Below are positions 43,847-53,300 of a stretch of 64,000 nucleotides of DNA, in pieces. This DNA comes from Actinomycetota bacterium. Its GTDB lineage: Bacteria > Actinomycetota > Nitriliruptoria > Nitriliruptorales > Nitriliruptoraceae. The position numbers and the translations under genes were made by a program. The stretch lies in assembly GCA_019347575.1 (NCBI GenBank), contig JAHWKY010000016.1, forward strand, positions 1-64,000. The letters run 5' to 3'. The notes below the pieces were generated by a model. The model had not been told where the DNA came from and made no database searches. It saw nothing but the letters and a program-made list of their open reading frames with translations. Position 1 is the first letter of the stretch, and each line of letters begins with the position of its first letter.

Positions 43847-44695
43847 TTAGTCCGCCGGGGCGGGTACTTCGACCCCGACGGGACCTTCACCCGTGCCGCT
43901 CCGGCGCCGTACCAAGAGCCGGATGGACGCCACGGTGAGCAGTCCCGCGAAGAGGATCGCCGACAGCTCGTCGGACAAGCCGATCGCCACGCGGGCGGCC
44001 AGGAACGATGTGACCATCCCGGAGACGCCGATGATGACGGCCTGCCGCAGGTCGATGTTGTCGTGCGCCTTGTTGCGCACCGTGCCGATGAACGCGGTGG
44101 GGACGATGACGGCGAGCGAGGTGCCCTTGGCCAGAGCGCCCGGGACGCCGAACAGCAGCATCTGGGCCGGGACCATGATGATCCCACCACCGACCCCCAT
44201 GAGTCCGGCGACGGTTCCGGAGAACAGTCCCGTCAGCACGAGGCCGATGCCAGCGAGGACATCGATGTCGATCTCGCCTGCGGCCTCGGGTACATCCCAC
44301 AGCATCCTGGCGGCGGTCGCGAGCAGGAGGAGCGCGAACCCGTACCGCAGGGCCGTCTGGTTGACGCGTCGCAGCGCCGACGTGCCCAGGATCGCGCCGC
44401 CGGCCGCTCCGGCGAACATGAGCGCCCCCACCAGCCAGTCCACCTCGCCGCTGAGCGCGTAGCCGAGTGCCGCGGAGACCGAGAGGAGGAAGGTGCCGGC
44501 GAGGGAGGTTCCGTGGGCGAGGCGTTGTTCGACCTTGGCGACGATCACCAGAGCGGGGACGATGAGGATCCCACCACCGACACCGAACAGCCCCGAGAGC
44601 GCCCCGGCGAACACGCCGATCCCGATCGCGACCGGCGTTCGGCTGGATCGGGTGGCCGGCGGTGCCGCCGTGCCAGCGGGACCCTGTGTCTTCAT
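43847..44695 (-). CDS. TauE/SafE family permease
   Basis: The ATG at 44695 overlaps the stop of the DppF-type ATPase (ATGA). The 282-aa protein has eight or so helices and two copies of the family motif, [16 protein letters not shown] and [17 protein letters not shown]. It exports sulfite, sulfoacetate or other small organic anions in known members. Its tight coupling to a peptide-type importer is unusual and suggests that a sulfur or carboxylate product of the imported compound is expelled. Confidence 0.9.
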   Translation of the reverse strand: MKTQGPAGTAAPPATRSSRTPVAIGIGVFAGALSGLFGVGGGILIVPALVIVAKVEQRLAHGTSLAGTFLLSVSAALGYALSGEVDWLVGALMFAGAAGGAILGTSALRRVNQTALRYGFALLLLATAARMLWDVPEAAGEIDIDVLAGIGLVLTGLFSGTVAGLMGVGGGIIMVPAQMLLFGVPGALAKGTSLAVIVPTAFIGTVRNKAHDNIDLRQAVIIGVSGMVTSFLAARVAIGLSDELSAILFAGLLTVASIRLLVRRRSGTGEGPVGVEVPAPAD

Positions 44696-45720
44696 CTGAG
44701 CCAACACGCTGCCAACTGGGCTTCGCCCTTCGGTTCCAGCGGTGGCTCCTCGACCCGGCACCGGTCCTCGGCGATCGGGCAGCGGGTGTGGAAACGGCAA
44801 CCGGTCGGGGGGTTCATGGGGTTGGGGATCTCGCCGGTCACCGCGATGCGCTTGCGCTGGCGCTGCAGGGGCGGATCGGGGATGGGTACCGCCGACAGCA
44901 ACGCTTCGGTGTACGGGTGCTGCGGATGGTCGTAGATCTCGTCGCGCGTGCCGATCTCGACCAGCTTGCCGGCGTACATGATGGCGATGCGGTGGCTGAT
45001 GTGACGCACGACCGACAGATCGTGCGCGATGAACAGGTAGGTCAGGCCGAGTTCGTGCTGCAGCTCCTGCAGGAGGTTGACGATCTGGGCCTGGATCGAC
45101 ACGTCCAGCGCCGAGACCGGTTCGTCCGCGATGATGAACTCCGGCTCGAGCGCGAGGGCGCGGGCGATGCCGATGCGCTGGCGCTGGCCGCCGCTGAACG
45201 CGTGCGGGTAGCGGTTCGCGGCGTCCACCGGCAGCCCCACGAGTTCGAGCAGCTCGGCGACCCGCTCCACGGCGTCCACCGGCTTGTCGACGACGCCGTG
45301 GACGACGAGTGGCTCAGCGACGATGTCCAGGATGCGCATGCGGGGGTTGAGGCTGCCGTAGGGGTCCTGGAAGACCAGTTGCATGTCACGCCGCAGCCGG
45401 CGCAGTTCCTCGCCGCGCACCCCGGTGATGTCCTGGCCCTTGAACCACACCCGTCCACTGGTGATGGGAGCCTTGTGGAGGATGGCGCGCCCCGTCGTCG
45501 TCTTCCCCGAACCGGACTCCCCGACGAGCCCGAGCGTCTCGCCGCGACGGACGCTGAACGACACGCCGTCCACGGCGCGCACGAACAGCTCGTGCTGTCC
45601 CCAGAACCCACCGCGCCCCACCGGGTAGTGCACCCGGAGGTCGTCGACGCGGATGATCTCGTCAGAGGCTGGCGGCTCGACGGTCAGCGCGGTGTCCAGG
45701 ATCGTCGTGTTCGAAGGCAC
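44692..45720 (-). CDS. Dipeptide/oligopeptide-type ABC importer ATPase (DppF-like)
   Basis: The 342-aa protein starts at a GTG at 45720 inside the end of the preceding ATPase gene (overlap of about 59 bp). It has [45 protein letters not shown] and the C-terminal oligopeptide-importer extension with the Cys cluster [14 protein letters not shown], often linked to an iron-sulfur cluster. It pairs with the DppD-like ATPase. The TauE gene is translationally coupled to its end. Confidence 0.92.
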   Translation of the reverse strand: MPSNTTILDTALTVEPPASDEIIRVDDLRVHYPVGRGGFWGQHELFVRAVDGVSFSVRRGETLGLVGESGSGKTTTGRAILHKAPITSGRVWFKGQDITGVRGEELRRLRRDMQLVFQDPYGSLNPRMRILDIVAEPLVVHGVVDKPVDAVERVAELLELVGLPVDAANRYPHAFSGGQRQRIGIARALALEPEFIIADEPVSALDVSIQAQIVNLLQELQHELGLTYLFIAHDLSVVRHISHRIAIMYAGKLVEIGTRDEIYDHPQHPYTEALLSAVPIPDPPLQRQRKRIAVTGEIPNPMNPPTGCRFHTRCPIAEDRCRVEEPPLEPKGEAQLAACWLR

Positions 45721-46750
45721 GGTGACATGCCACCTTCCTGTCAGCGGCGTGGAACTCCAGCAACGGGTCCTCGTCGACGCAGAGGTCGATCGCGAGCGGG
45801 CAGCGGGGGTGGAACGCGCACCCCGACGGCGGGGCGCGCAGATCGGGAGGGCTCCCAGGGATGCTCTCGAGCCTCGGCAGGACGTTGTCCAGCCGTGGTG
45901 TGGAGCGCAGCAGCCCGCGGGTGTAGGGGTGCCCGGGGTCGTCGAAGATCTCGTCGATCGGCCCGGTCTCGACGATCCGGCCCGCGTACATGACCGCGAC
46001 CCGTTGGCACAGGCCGGCGACGACACCGAGATCGTGGGTGATCAGGAGCACCGCGAGGTCCAGCTCGCGCTGCAGCTCGGCGAGCAGCTCGAGGATCTGC
46101 GCCTGGATGGTGACGTCCAGCGCCGTCGTCGGCTCGTCGGCGATCAGGAACTCGGGCTCGCTCGCCAGCGCCATCGCGATGATGACCCGCTGGTTCATCC
46201 CACCCGAGAACTCGTGAGGGTGCTGCTTCATCCGCTGGCGGGGGAACGAGATGCCGACGAGGTCGAGAAGCTCCACGCCTCGCTCCCACGCGGCCTTCTT
46301 GCTCATCCCCCGGTGGAAGCGGAGGGGCTCGCTGATCTGGGTGCCGACCGTGAGCAGGGGGTTGAGCGACGTCATCGGGTCCTGGAAGACGATCGAGATC
46401 TCCTTCCCGCGCACCTTCCGTCCGTACGCGGCCCCCTTCTTCCCCAGCAGCGAGTGTCCCTTCCAACGGATGTCCCCGCCCGTGATCCGGCCCGGGAGGT
46501 CGACCAGACCGAGGATGGCCTTCGACGTCACGCTCTTGCCCGACCCCGACTCGCCCACGAGCGCCAGCGTCTCGCCGCGCGCCAGCGTGAACGATGCGCC
46601 CCGGACGCCCTGGACGACACCCCGACGCGTGAAGAAGCTCACCTCCAGGCCTTCGACCTCGAGCAGCGGAGCGGCCGCGGGGGCGTCTCCCGAGGCGGTG
46701 TCGGGACGTCCCACGACGTCCTCCTTCTGGCGGTTCCGGGTGGTCACCAT
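45662..46750 (-). CDS. Dipeptide/oligopeptide-type ABC importer ATPase (DppD-like)
   Basis: The ATG at 46750 gives a 362-aa protein; a GTG at 46756 overlapping the permease stop (GTGA) is also possible. Motifs are [59 protein letters not shown] and the C-terminal CAFHPRCP segment. It is one of two ATPases energising the importer. The upstream ribosome site GGGAG is closer to the GTG than to the ATG. Confidence 0.92.
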   Translation of the reverse strand: MVTTRNRQKEDVVGRPDTASGDAPAAAPLLEVEGLEVSFFTRRGVVQGVRGASFTLARGETLALVGESGSGKSVTSKAILGLVDLPGRITGGDIRWKGHSLLGKKGAAYGRKVRGKEISIVFQDPMTSLNPLLTVGTQISEPLRFHRGMSKKAAWERGVELLDLVGISFPRQRMKQHPHEFSGGMNQRVIIAMALASEPEFLIADEPTTALDVTIQAQILELLAELQRELDLAVLLITHDLGVVAGLCQRVAVMYAGRIVETGPIDEIFDDPGHPYTRGLLRSTPRLDNVLPRLESIPGSPPDLRAPPSGCAFHPRCPLAIDLCVDEDPLLEFHAADRKVACHRAFEHDDPGHRADRRAASL

Positions 46751-46752
46751 GG

Positions 46753-47709
46753 TCACGCCACTCCCGCACCGGCGCTGAAGCGGCCCGCCGCGAAGCGCTT
46801 CTCGCGCTCCTGGGGGTCGGCCGCCACGCGGAGCCAACTCGCGAACAGGTTGACCCCGAGCACGACCAGGGCGATCGCTACCCCGGGGAACGTGATCAGC
46901 CACCAGGCCGACTGGATGTAGTCACGCCCCGTCGCCACGTCGAGACCCCAGGACATCTGGGGCGGCTGGATACCCAGGCCCAGGAACGACAGCGCTGCCT
47001 CGGCGAGGATGATGCGCGCGAACTCGAGCACGCCGATCGTCAGCAGTGGCGAGGCGAGGTTGGGCAGGATGTGGCGGAAGATGATGCGGCGCGACCGTGC
47101 CCCGACGATGTCGGCGGCTTCGACGTAGGGCGACTCCTTGACCGACAGCACGGTGCCACGGACGAGACGCGCGTAGACCATCCAGCCGTTGATCGCCAGG
47201 ACGACGATGACGGTGGTGACGCTGGGTCCGATGACCGCCAGGATCACGAGCGCGAGGAGCAGGCCCGGGAACGCGAGCTGGGTGTCGACCCAGCGCATCA
47301 CGAACGAGTCCCAACGACCGCCGAAGTAGCCCGCGAGCAGGCCCATGACCGTCCCGAAGGTGCCGGCGACGGCCACGACCGAGACGCCGACGAGCAGCGA
47401 GATCCGCGAGCCGTAGATCAGCCGGGAGAGCATGTCGCGCCCGAGGGCATCGGTCCCGAGGGGGTAGGTCCACGAGCCTCCCTCCTGCCACACCGGAGGG
47501 GTCAGTCGGTCGGTCAACGCGGGCGCGGTCGGATCGTGCGGCGCGAGCAGCGGCGCCGCTGCCGCGAGCAGGACGAGGCCGACGAGGACGAGCAGACCGA
47601 ACAGGCCGGCCTTGTCCTGCCACAGCTCGCGCAGCCCGTCCCGGAGCCGGGCGAGGAACTCCTGCAGTCGCGGCTCTGGATGGACGACGACGGTGTCGGC
47701 GCTCGTCAC
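46753..47709 (-). CDS. Dipeptide/oligopeptide-type ABC importer permease (DppC-like)
   Basis: The 318-aa membrane protein has the N-terminal OppC segment (LRELWQDKAGLFGLLVLVGLVLL), YPLGTDALGRDMLSRLIYGSRISLLVG, and the EAA loop (YVEAADIVGARSRRIIFRHILPNLASPLL). It has six helices and lies 10 bp downstream of the DppB-like permease. Confidence 0.93.
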   Translation of the reverse strand: MTSADTVVVHPEPRLQEFLARLRDGLRELWQDKAGLFGLLVLVGLVLLAAAAPLLAPHDPTAPALTDRLTPPVWQEGGSWTYPLGTDALGRDMLSRLIYGSRISLLVGVSVVAVAGTFGTVMGLLAGYFGGRWDSFVMRWVDTQLAFPGLLLALVILAVIGPSVTTVIVVLAINGWMVYARLVRGTVLSVKESPYVEAADIVGARSRRIIFRHILPNLASPLLTIGVLEFARIILAEAALSFLGLGIQPPQMSWGLDVATGRDYIQSAWWLITFPGVAIALVVLGVNLFASWLRVAADPQEREKRFAAGRFSAGAGVA

Positions 47710-47719
47710 GACATCCCCC

Positions 47720-48640
47720 TCATGCCAGCTTGATGCGCGGATCGACCGCCTTGTAGGCGACGTCCATGAGGACGTTCACCACGACGATCATCAGTGCGAC
47801 CGTCAACACGATCGCCTGGAGCAGGATCAGGTCCTGGCGGCGGATGGACTGGATCGCGAGGAAGCCCAGTCCCGGGTAGGCGAACACGGTCTCGACGACG
47901 ACCGAGAAGCCCGCCAGCGCGCGGATGTACTCCCACCCCGTGAGGGTCATGACCGGCACCGACGCGTTCTTGAACGCGTGGAGCCCGACCGTGCGCATGA
48001 ACGGCAGGTTCTTGGCTCGCGCCATCTGCACGTACTGCTTGTTGAGCTCGTCGATCATCGACGACCGCACCATCATGGTGAGCCGGGCGGCTGCGGGCAG
48101 GGCGAAGGTCACCACCGGCAGGACCGCATGCTTGAGGGTGCCGCTGCCCGAGGTGGGGAACCAGCCGAACGTCACCGAGAAGAGCAGGATGAGCATCGCG
48201 CCCAGCCAGAAGTTGGGGATCGACAGACCGATCAGGCCCAACGTCGTCGAGACGCGGTCGAGGATGGAGCCGGGGCGTAGTGACGCCACGATCCCGAGAG
48301 GAACGGCGATCACGACCGCGAGCACGATGCTGGCGCTGACCAGGATCAAGGTGCGTGGCAGGTGCTCGAACACGATGGCCATGGCCGATCGGTCCTGCCA
48401 CAATGACTCGCCGAAGTCGAAGCGGACGATGTCTCCGAGGTAGGACGCGAACTGCGCCGGGATCGAGCGGTCGAAGCCCAGCTCGGCCGCGAACGCCGCC
48501 CGCTGCTCCAGGCTCGCTTCGAGTGGGAGCATGACCCGCACGGGGTCGCCGATCAGACGCGTCACCACGAAGACGACGACCGTGACGCCGAACACCACGA
48601 CGATGCCGTGGATCACCCTGCGGAGCGCGAACCTTCCCAT
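47720..48640 (-). CDS. Dipeptide/oligopeptide-type ABC importer permease (DppB-like)
   Basis: The 306-aa protein has the typical N-terminal helix and loop (RRVIHGIVVVFGVTVVVFVVTRLIGDP), a periplasmic-type loop (GFDRSIPAQFASYLGDIVRFDFGESLW) and the EAA region (MARAKNLPFMRTVGLHAFKNASVPVMT). It starts from an ATG with GGAGGCAACC upstream. A strong hairpin separates it from the binding-protein gene, which would lower its expression relative to that gene. Confidence 0.93.
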   Translation of the reverse strand: MGRFALRRVIHGIVVVFGVTVVVFVVTRLIGDPVRVMLPLEASLEQRAAFAAELGFDRSIPAQFASYLGDIVRFDFGESLWQDRSAMAIVFEHLPRTLILVSASIVLAVVIAVPLGIVASLRPGSILDRVSTTLGLIGLSIPNFWLGAMLILLFSVTFGWFPTSGSGTLKHAVLPVVTFALPAAARLTMMVRSSMIDELNKQYVQMARAKNLPFMRTVGLHAFKNASVPVMTLTGWEYIRALAGFSVVVETVFAYPGLGFLAIQSIRRQDLILLQAIVLTVALMIVVVNVLMDVAYKAVDPRIKLA

Positions 48641-48673
48641 GGTTGCCTCCTCTCCCGTCCGGCGGTGGACCGG

Positions 48674-48703
48674 TGCGGGGGGCGGCGTCCGCCGCCCCCC
48701 GCA
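48674..48703 (-). terminator. Intra-operon hairpin between binding-protein and permease genes
   Basis: A perfect 13-bp GC stem, TGCGGGGGGCGGC and its complement, with a 4-nt loop (GTCC) lies 10 bp after the binding-protein stop. It probably ends or stabilises most binding-protein transcripts, giving excess binding protein over permease. Confidence 0.7.
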
Positions 48704-48713
48704 TCGGCGTCTG

Positions 48714-50285
48714 TCAGCCAGCCAGGCTCATCTCCTTGACGAGCAGCTTGGCGTCCACGCGCGGCTCCCACTCGAGCCGCTCGCTGAGCCCGTAGATGTC
48801 CTCGTTGTTGATCAGGAACAGCATGAAGGCCTCGTCACACGCCTTCTGCCACGCGTTGCGGTACAGCTCCTCGCGCGCATCGACGTCCGTCTCGGTCCGC
48901 GCGTCGGTCACCCACTGGTGGATCTCGTCGTCGTCGTGTGACGTCGCCGTACCACCGATCTCGAGCTCGAAGGAGGCGGTCCGGTCGGCGTCCTGGAGCT
49001 CGTTGGAGTGGCTGATGAAGATCGCCGGTGGACGGACGTCGCCGAACAGCCGGTTCAGGTACTCGTCGAACTCGAAGATCTGCACGTCGGTGGTGAACCC
49101 GACCGCTTCGAGGTAGGCCGCCACTGTCTCGGTCAGCTCGCGGTCCTTCAGCCACCGCCCCGACTCCGACACGATCTCGATGGTCTCACCTTCGGCCCCC
49201 GCCTCGGCGATCAGCTCCTCCGCACGCTCGGGATCGTAGGGGTACGCCTCGAGATCGGGGTTGAAACCGAACCACGAGGGACTCGAGATCTGGCACTGGT
49301 CGACCACCGCGAACCCCTGGAAGAGGTCGTTGGCGATGGCCTCCTTGTCGACCGCGAGGTTGATCGCCTGCCGCACCCTTGGGTCCGCCGTCACGCCTTC
49401 CATCGTGTTGAGGATGAAGTGGGGGTGTTCGAGCCCCTGCACGCTGGCGAAGTTCGGGGCGCGCTCGGTGTCCTCGGGCAGCAGGTTGGTCATCAGGTCG
49501 AACTCGCCAGCGCTCAGCCCGGACAGCCGTGTTCCAGCCTCGGGCACGAACCGGTACGTGACCGAGCCGATCGCCGGGGCGCCGTCCCAGTAGTCGGGGT
49601 TCGCCTCGAGCTGCAGGCTCTCGCCGCGGTTCCACGACGTGAACCGGTACGGGCCGGTCCCGACCGGGTTCTCGGCGAAGCCCGCGTCCTCCGCTGACAC
49701 CGGCTCGACCATCTTCATCCAGTACATGCGCGAGGGCAGCACCGGGTCGGGGCCGTCGGTCGTGATGCGGACCGTCGTGTCGTCGACCGCTTCGGCGCCG
49801 GTGATGGTGTTGAAGAACGAGATCTGCTCCGAGTTGAACTCGGGATCGATGATCCGGTTGACGCTGAAGGCGACGCTCTCGGCGTTGAACGGCTCGCCGT
49901 TGTGGAACGTCACGCCCTCACGCACGGTGAACTCCCACGTCGTCTCGTCCACCTGCGTCGGCATCTCCGCCGCGAGGCCGGGTGTCAGCTCCCCTTCGGG
50001 CGTCCGCGCGATCAGGGTCTCGTAGACGTTGTCGTTGACCGCACGCTCGCCGCCGTCATCACGCAGCTGAGGGTCGAGACTGGTGGGCTCGGATCCGATC
50101 GCGATGACGATGCCGTTACCGGAGTCCGCCCCCGTGGTGGCGTCGCCGTCGTCGCCGGTGGTCGCGCCGTCCGTCTCCGTCGGCACCGCGGTGCCATCAT
50201 CGTCGGTGGTGTCGTCACCGCCGCACGCGACCGCGAGCAGCGCGAGCGTCGTCAGGGCTGCCATGACACGAGTGAGTCGTCGCAC
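48714..50285 (-). CDS. Family 5 extracellular solute-binding lipoprotein
   Basis: The GTG at 50285 has GAGGAG 8 nt upstream and is followed by a lipoprotein signal (MAALTTLALLAVACGGDD); an upstream start at 50435 would run through the promoter. The 523-aa product has the SBP_bac_5 core: VIAIGSEPTSLDPQLRDDGGERAVNDNVYETL, FHNGEPFNAESVAFSVNRI, VGTGPYRFTSWNRGESLQLEANPDYW. A Thr/Asp/Gly-rich linker follows the lipid Cys. It captures peptides or other compounds for the Dpp-like importer. Confidence 0.92.
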   Translation of the reverse strand: MRRLTRVMAALTTLALLAVACGGDDTTDDDGTAVPTETDGATTGDDGDATTGADSGNGIVIAIGSEPTSLDPQLRDDGGERAVNDNVYETLIARTPEGELTPGLAAEMPTQVDETTWEFTVREGVTFHNGEPFNAESVAFSVNRIIDPEFNSEQISFFNTITGAEAVDDTTVRITTDGPDPVLPSRMYWMKMVEPVSAEDAGFAENPVGTGPYRFTSWNRGESLQLEANPDYWDGAPAIGSVTYRFVPEAGTRLSGLSAGEFDLMTNLLPEDTERAPNFASVQGLEHPHFILNTMEGVTADPRVRQAINLAVDKEAIANDLFQGFAVVDQCQISSPSWFGFNPDLEAYPYDPERAEELIAEAGAEGETIEIVSESGRWLKDRELTETVAAYLEAVGFTTDVQIFEFDEYLNRLFGDVRPPAIFISHSNELQDADRTASFELEIGGTATSHDDDEIHQWVTDARTETDVDAREELYRNAWQKACDEAFMLFLINNEDIYGLSERLEWEPRVDAKLLVKEMSLAG

Positions 50286-50329
50286 TAGGTCTTCTCCTCG
50301 GACGTTCCCCCGGCCGATCCGCCACCGAC

Positions 50330-50356
50330 CGTCGTAGATTGTATACTGTAGACGAA
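50330..50356. promoter_or_regulatory. Divergent promoter core with GTATAC centre
   Basis: GTAGATTGTATACTGTAGAC is strikingly AT-rich for this genome. It gives a TATACT -10 candidate rightward and TACAAT leftward around the GTATAC palindrome, flanked by repeated GTAGA. It lies 45-70 bp from the binding-protein start and 64-90 bp from the NadX-like start, so it probably serves both. The core also resembles TTGTATACAA sites of FadR-type GntR regulators. Confidence 0.5.
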
Positions 50357-50419
50357 ACCTGGGGTCAAGGGTCTCGGCCGCCACGAGCGCCCGCCCCCAC
50401 CCACGGGAGGCGACGAGCG

Positions 50420-51223
50420 GTGAGCGCACGATCACCGACCCGCGTGGGGCTCATCGGGCACGGCGCGATCGGCGGCGCGGTGGCACGGATGCTCGAGGCG
50501 GGGCGCGTGCGCGACTGCGTCCTGGCGGGCGTGCTGGTGCGGCAGGCCGACGCGGACACAACCCCGGCGCTGGTCGACGACGTCGAGGAGCTGTGCGGAC
50601 GCTGCGACCTGGTGGTCGAGGCGGCGGGGCACGCTGCCCTCGCCGCGCACGGTCCGGCGGTCGTCGCCGCTGGGGTCGAGCTGCTGGTCGTGAGCACGGG
50701 CGCGCTCGCCTCTGACGAGCTGCACCGTCGCCTGATCGAAGCCGGGCCGGGACGGGTCCTGATCTCAACCGGAGCCATCGGCGGCCTCGACACGCTGCGT
50801 GCCGCGCACCTCCTCGGGGCGCTCGAGACGGTGCAGTTGCACACCACCAAGCCGACCCGCGTACTGCGCGAGCCCTGGATGGATGCCCGCCTGCTCGAGC
50901 AGCTCGACGACGGAACCGAGCCCGTGACCGTCTTCACCGGTTCCGCCCGTGAGGCGGCCACGAGGTTCCCGCGATCGATCAACATCGGCGCGACGTTGGC
51001 GCTCGCGACACTGGGCTTCGACGACACCGACGTCGCGATCACCGCCGACCCGGCCGCCGACCGCGTCGAGCACGTCATCAGCGCCGAGGGACCAGCCGGG
51101 GAGTACGAGTTCCGGTTCCGCAACCGGCCATCGGCGACGAACCCCCGCACGAGCGCGATCACGCCCTACGCCGTGCTGCGGGCACTCGCAGACCGGACCG
51201 CCCGGGTGGTCGTCGGCGTCTAA
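50420..51223 (+). CDS. nadX: Aspartate dehydrogenase-like NAD(P)-binding protein
   Basis: The GTG at 50420 has GGGAGG 9 nt upstream and begins just before the dinucleotide fold RVGLIGHGAIGGAVARML. The 267-aa product matches the aspartate dehydrogenase (NadX) length and motifs: VVEAAGHAAL, VVSTGALAS, ISTGAIGGLDTLRAA, TGSAREAATRFPRSINIGATLAL and the C-terminal NPRTSAITPYAVLRAL. Known members oxidise L-aspartate to iminoaspartate, feeding NAD synthesis. Paralogues act in amino-acid catabolism, and its divergence from a peptide-type importer fits the latter. Confidence 0.82.
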   Translation: MSARSPTRVGLIGHGAIGGAVARMLEAGRVRDCVLAGVLVRQADADTTPALVDDVEELCGRCDLVVEAAGHAALAAHGPAVVAAGVELLVVSTGALASDELHRRLIEAGPGRVLISTGAIGGLDTLRAAHLLGALETVQLHTTKPTRVLREPWMDARLLEQLDDGTEPVTVFTGSAREAATRFPRSINIGATLALATLGFDDTDVAITADPAADRVEHVISAEGPAGEYEFRFRNRPSATNPRTSAITPYAVLRALADRTARVVVGV

Positions 51224-51237
51224 GGAGCCCATTCCGT

Positions 51238-53178
51238 TCAAGGGGCCACGAGCTGCGGACCCGAGAGCTGTCGTATGGCGATCCCCCGGCTGTCGACGGC
51301 CGCGCCCAGCTCACCCGTGCCCTCATCCACTCCGGCGACCGACTCGCGATCGCAGAAGAGGATTGCCGTGCAGGTGTCTACCGCGGTGGCCCAGACGGCA
51401 CCGTCGGAGGGGGAGAGCTGTATGTCGAGGAAGTCGCGGATGTTCGCGCACGGCAGCTGCTGGCAGTCTCCGCGGTGCACAGGGTCGCCCGGAGGGTTCG
51501 CCATCGCCGAGACGAGCAACGGATCCGGGGCGAGCGCGTTCGTCGATACGAGGACATAGGAGTTCCATGGCCGGGTCTCGTCGTGCTCGTCACCGACGGT
51601 CGTGCCCATGAAGGTCACCGCGATCCGCCCTCGATCGCCGGCCACGACGGTCGGGAAGTTCACCTCGCGGACTCCGGGCGGGGCGATCATCAACGGCTCG
51701 CTCCAGCTCCGGCCGTGATCCGTGGAGGTCGCCAGGTACGGGAGGCGGTGCTTGTCATCGATCCAGACGTAGTAGAGGCTGTCCTTCGAGTCCGCGCTGA
51801 CTTGCGAGAAGGATTCGTAGTTCATCCCGACCTCCTCGCTCACCGCAACTAGATCCCACCTCGCGCCGGCGTCTTCGGAGATGGCGAGGGCGGGACGGTC
51901 ACGGAAGGGCTCGAAGAAGCTCTCGGCGCAGAGCAGGGGAAGGAGCACCCGGCCCTCGGCGTCGGTCTGCACGTCGCCCGGGAAGAGGAGGCCACCGCCG
52001 CAGGACCCCACGAAACCGGGCATCGGGGTGGTGGGGAGGAAGGTTCGCCCGCCGTCCAGGCTTCGCATGCACTCCTGGTCGGTGACCTGGTTGACGCAGT
52101 AGTAGACGACTTCATCGAAGCTCGGGTCGGTGGGCTGCAGAGGGGTTCCCTCCGGGACCGGCCCCGAGGTCAGCGAAGGCCGGTCATTGATCCACGGGGC
52201 GGCCGCGATCGTCGTCTCGTAGGTGCTCCCTTGATCGTCGGTGAAGGAAAGCTCCGCCCCCGTCCCCGGGACCAGATCAACGAGGTCGAGCATGAACACC
52301 CGGCCCGTGTCATCGTCGACATAGACGAAGGGGTCCAGGGTGACGGGGTGGCGGTCGCCGGTCACGGGCGGCAACCCGGGTGAGACGTCCTCCCACGTCA
52401 GCCCTCCATCGGTCGAGCGAAGGAGCCGGTTCCTGGGGCAGGAGGTCAGGGAGCCGGCATTCGGTGCTGGAAGCATGCAGTCCCACGCCGCGGCCGCATA
52501 GAAGGCAGCCCCGGTGGGATCGACCCCGATCGTCGGCTCCCCCGCGTTCCGCCCCACGTCGACCGCTTGCAGCACCAGCGGGGGCCCGCGATGCGGGGCG
52601 GGTGCGCTCTGTGGTTCGGCGCTGGGGTTCTCACCCGTGATCCGAACCCCGTGGTAGGCCTGGTTGGGTGAGCTGGGCGTGCGCTGGGGGTGGGAGAGGA
52701 ACTCGGCGGTTCCTCGGTAGCCGGAGTCCGATACCTTGACCGGCGTCACCCGCACCTCGTACGGGCCGGAGGCCTCCCGCACGACGAGTTGCTCCATGCC
52801 GGCACCCTGCACTGCGGAGGTCCCCACCAGCTTGCCGGCTTGGAAGACGTGAAGGTTGAACTCGTCCTCGGGGTCGTCCCACGCGATCGTTATCCGCATG
52901 CCTCCGTCGTGGGATCGCCAGTAGCGCGGCTCCACGTCGGCCGCGATGACGAAGTGGTCGCACAGTACGCCGGCGGGGTCGCGCTCGGGCGGACAGTACT
53001 CGGGGGAGAAGGTGGTTCCGACGGTGAAGGACCGCCCCTCCCAGGTGAGCCTGGGGTCATGCGGTCCGACTGCTCCGGAGGCCGGCTCCGCCGCACGGGC
53101 CGCCGAGGGAGCCGGAACCGCCGTGAGCAGCCCGAGCACACTGGCCACCGCGACGAGCGGGCGGGCTATGGGTCTCAT
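51238..53178 (-). CDS. Secreted Asp-box (BNR) beta-propeller protein, sialidase-like
   Basis: The ATG at 53178 has GGGGAGG 6 nt upstream and opens a Sec signal peptide (MRPIARPLVAVASVLGLLTA, ending near AARA). The 646-aa protein has an N-terminal PPC-like beta domain (about 75-150; AWDDPEDEFNLHVFQAGKLVG) and a propeller with Asp-box motifs such as RSTDGGLTWEDV, RSLDGGRTFLPT, ISEDAGARWDL and TSTDHGRSWSEP. There are several Cys pairs. No FRIP motif of true sialidases is seen, so the role is probably ligand binding or an unknown glycan/protein activity outside the cell. Its promoter, leader and first eight codons are duplicated at the subtilase gene. Confidence 0.78.
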   Translation of the reverse strand: MRPIARPLVAVASVLGLLTAVPAPSAARAAEPASGAVGPHDPRLTWEGRSFTVGTTFSPEYCPPERDPAGVLCDHFVIAADVEPRYWRSHDGGMRITIAWDDPEDEFNLHVFQAGKLVGTSAVQGAGMEQLVVREASGPYEVRVTPVKVSDSGYRGTAEFLSHPQRTPSSPNQAYHGVRITGENPSAEPQSAPAPHRGPPLVLQAVDVGRNAGEPTIGVDPTGAAFYAAAAWDCMLPAPNAGSLTSCPRNRLLRSTDGGLTWEDVSPGLPPVTGDRHPVTLDPFVYVDDDTGRVFMLDLVDLVPGTGAELSFTDDQGSTYETTIAAAPWINDRPSLTSGPVPEGTPLQPTDPSFDEVVYYCVNQVTDQECMRSLDGGRTFLPTTPMPGFVGSCGGGLLFPGDVQTDAEGRVLLPLLCAESFFEPFRDRPALAISEDAGARWDLVAVSEEVGMNYESFSQVSADSKDSLYYVWIDDKHRLPYLATSTDHGRSWSEPLMIAPPGVREVNFPTVVAGDRGRIAVTFMGTTVGDEHDETRPWNSYVLVSTNALAPDPLLVSAMANPPGDPVHRGDCQQLPCANIRDFLDIQLSPSDGAVWATAVDTCTAILFCDRESVAGVDEGTGELGAAVDSRGIAIRQLSGPQLVAP

Positions 53179-53213
53179 GGCTGGCCTCCCCTTGGCAGAG
53201 AACTCTTGAAGCC

Positions 53214-53294
53214 TCACGACAGAAGTCTCTGCTCGAACTCTCCTCTAAACATCCCCCAGGTTGGTGATGTTTTCGGGAGCTGTCCGTCCACCAT
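53214..53294 (-). CDS. Putative 26-aa leader peptide upstream of the Asp-box protein gene
   Basis: The ATG at 53294 opens a 26-codon frame ending in TSPTWGMFRGEFEQRLLS, 35 bp before the secreted-protein start. The paralogous frame at 58847-58924 has the same length, apart from lacking the first Met. Of six differences five are in third codon positions (four synonymous, one at the first residue), and the other is Lys/Arg. Both 1-bp indels between the copies fall just outside this frame. No strong ribosome site is visible. It could be a leader peptide, or a by-product of conserved regulatory DNA. Confidence 0.35.
   Translation of the reverse strand: MVDGQLPKTSPTWGMFRGEFEQRLLS
53247..53272. promoter_or_regulatory. 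26-bp dyad in cassette A
   Basis: Arms AAACATC and GATGTTT are separated by 12 bp, 69 bp upstream of the Asp-box gene start. In copy B the arms are GAACATC/GATGTTC, so one base pair differs on both sides and symmetry is kept. It is a candidate operator for the adjacent LuxR-type regulator or an RNA hairpin inside the leader. Confidence 0.55.
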
Positions 53295-53300
53295 GGGGAT

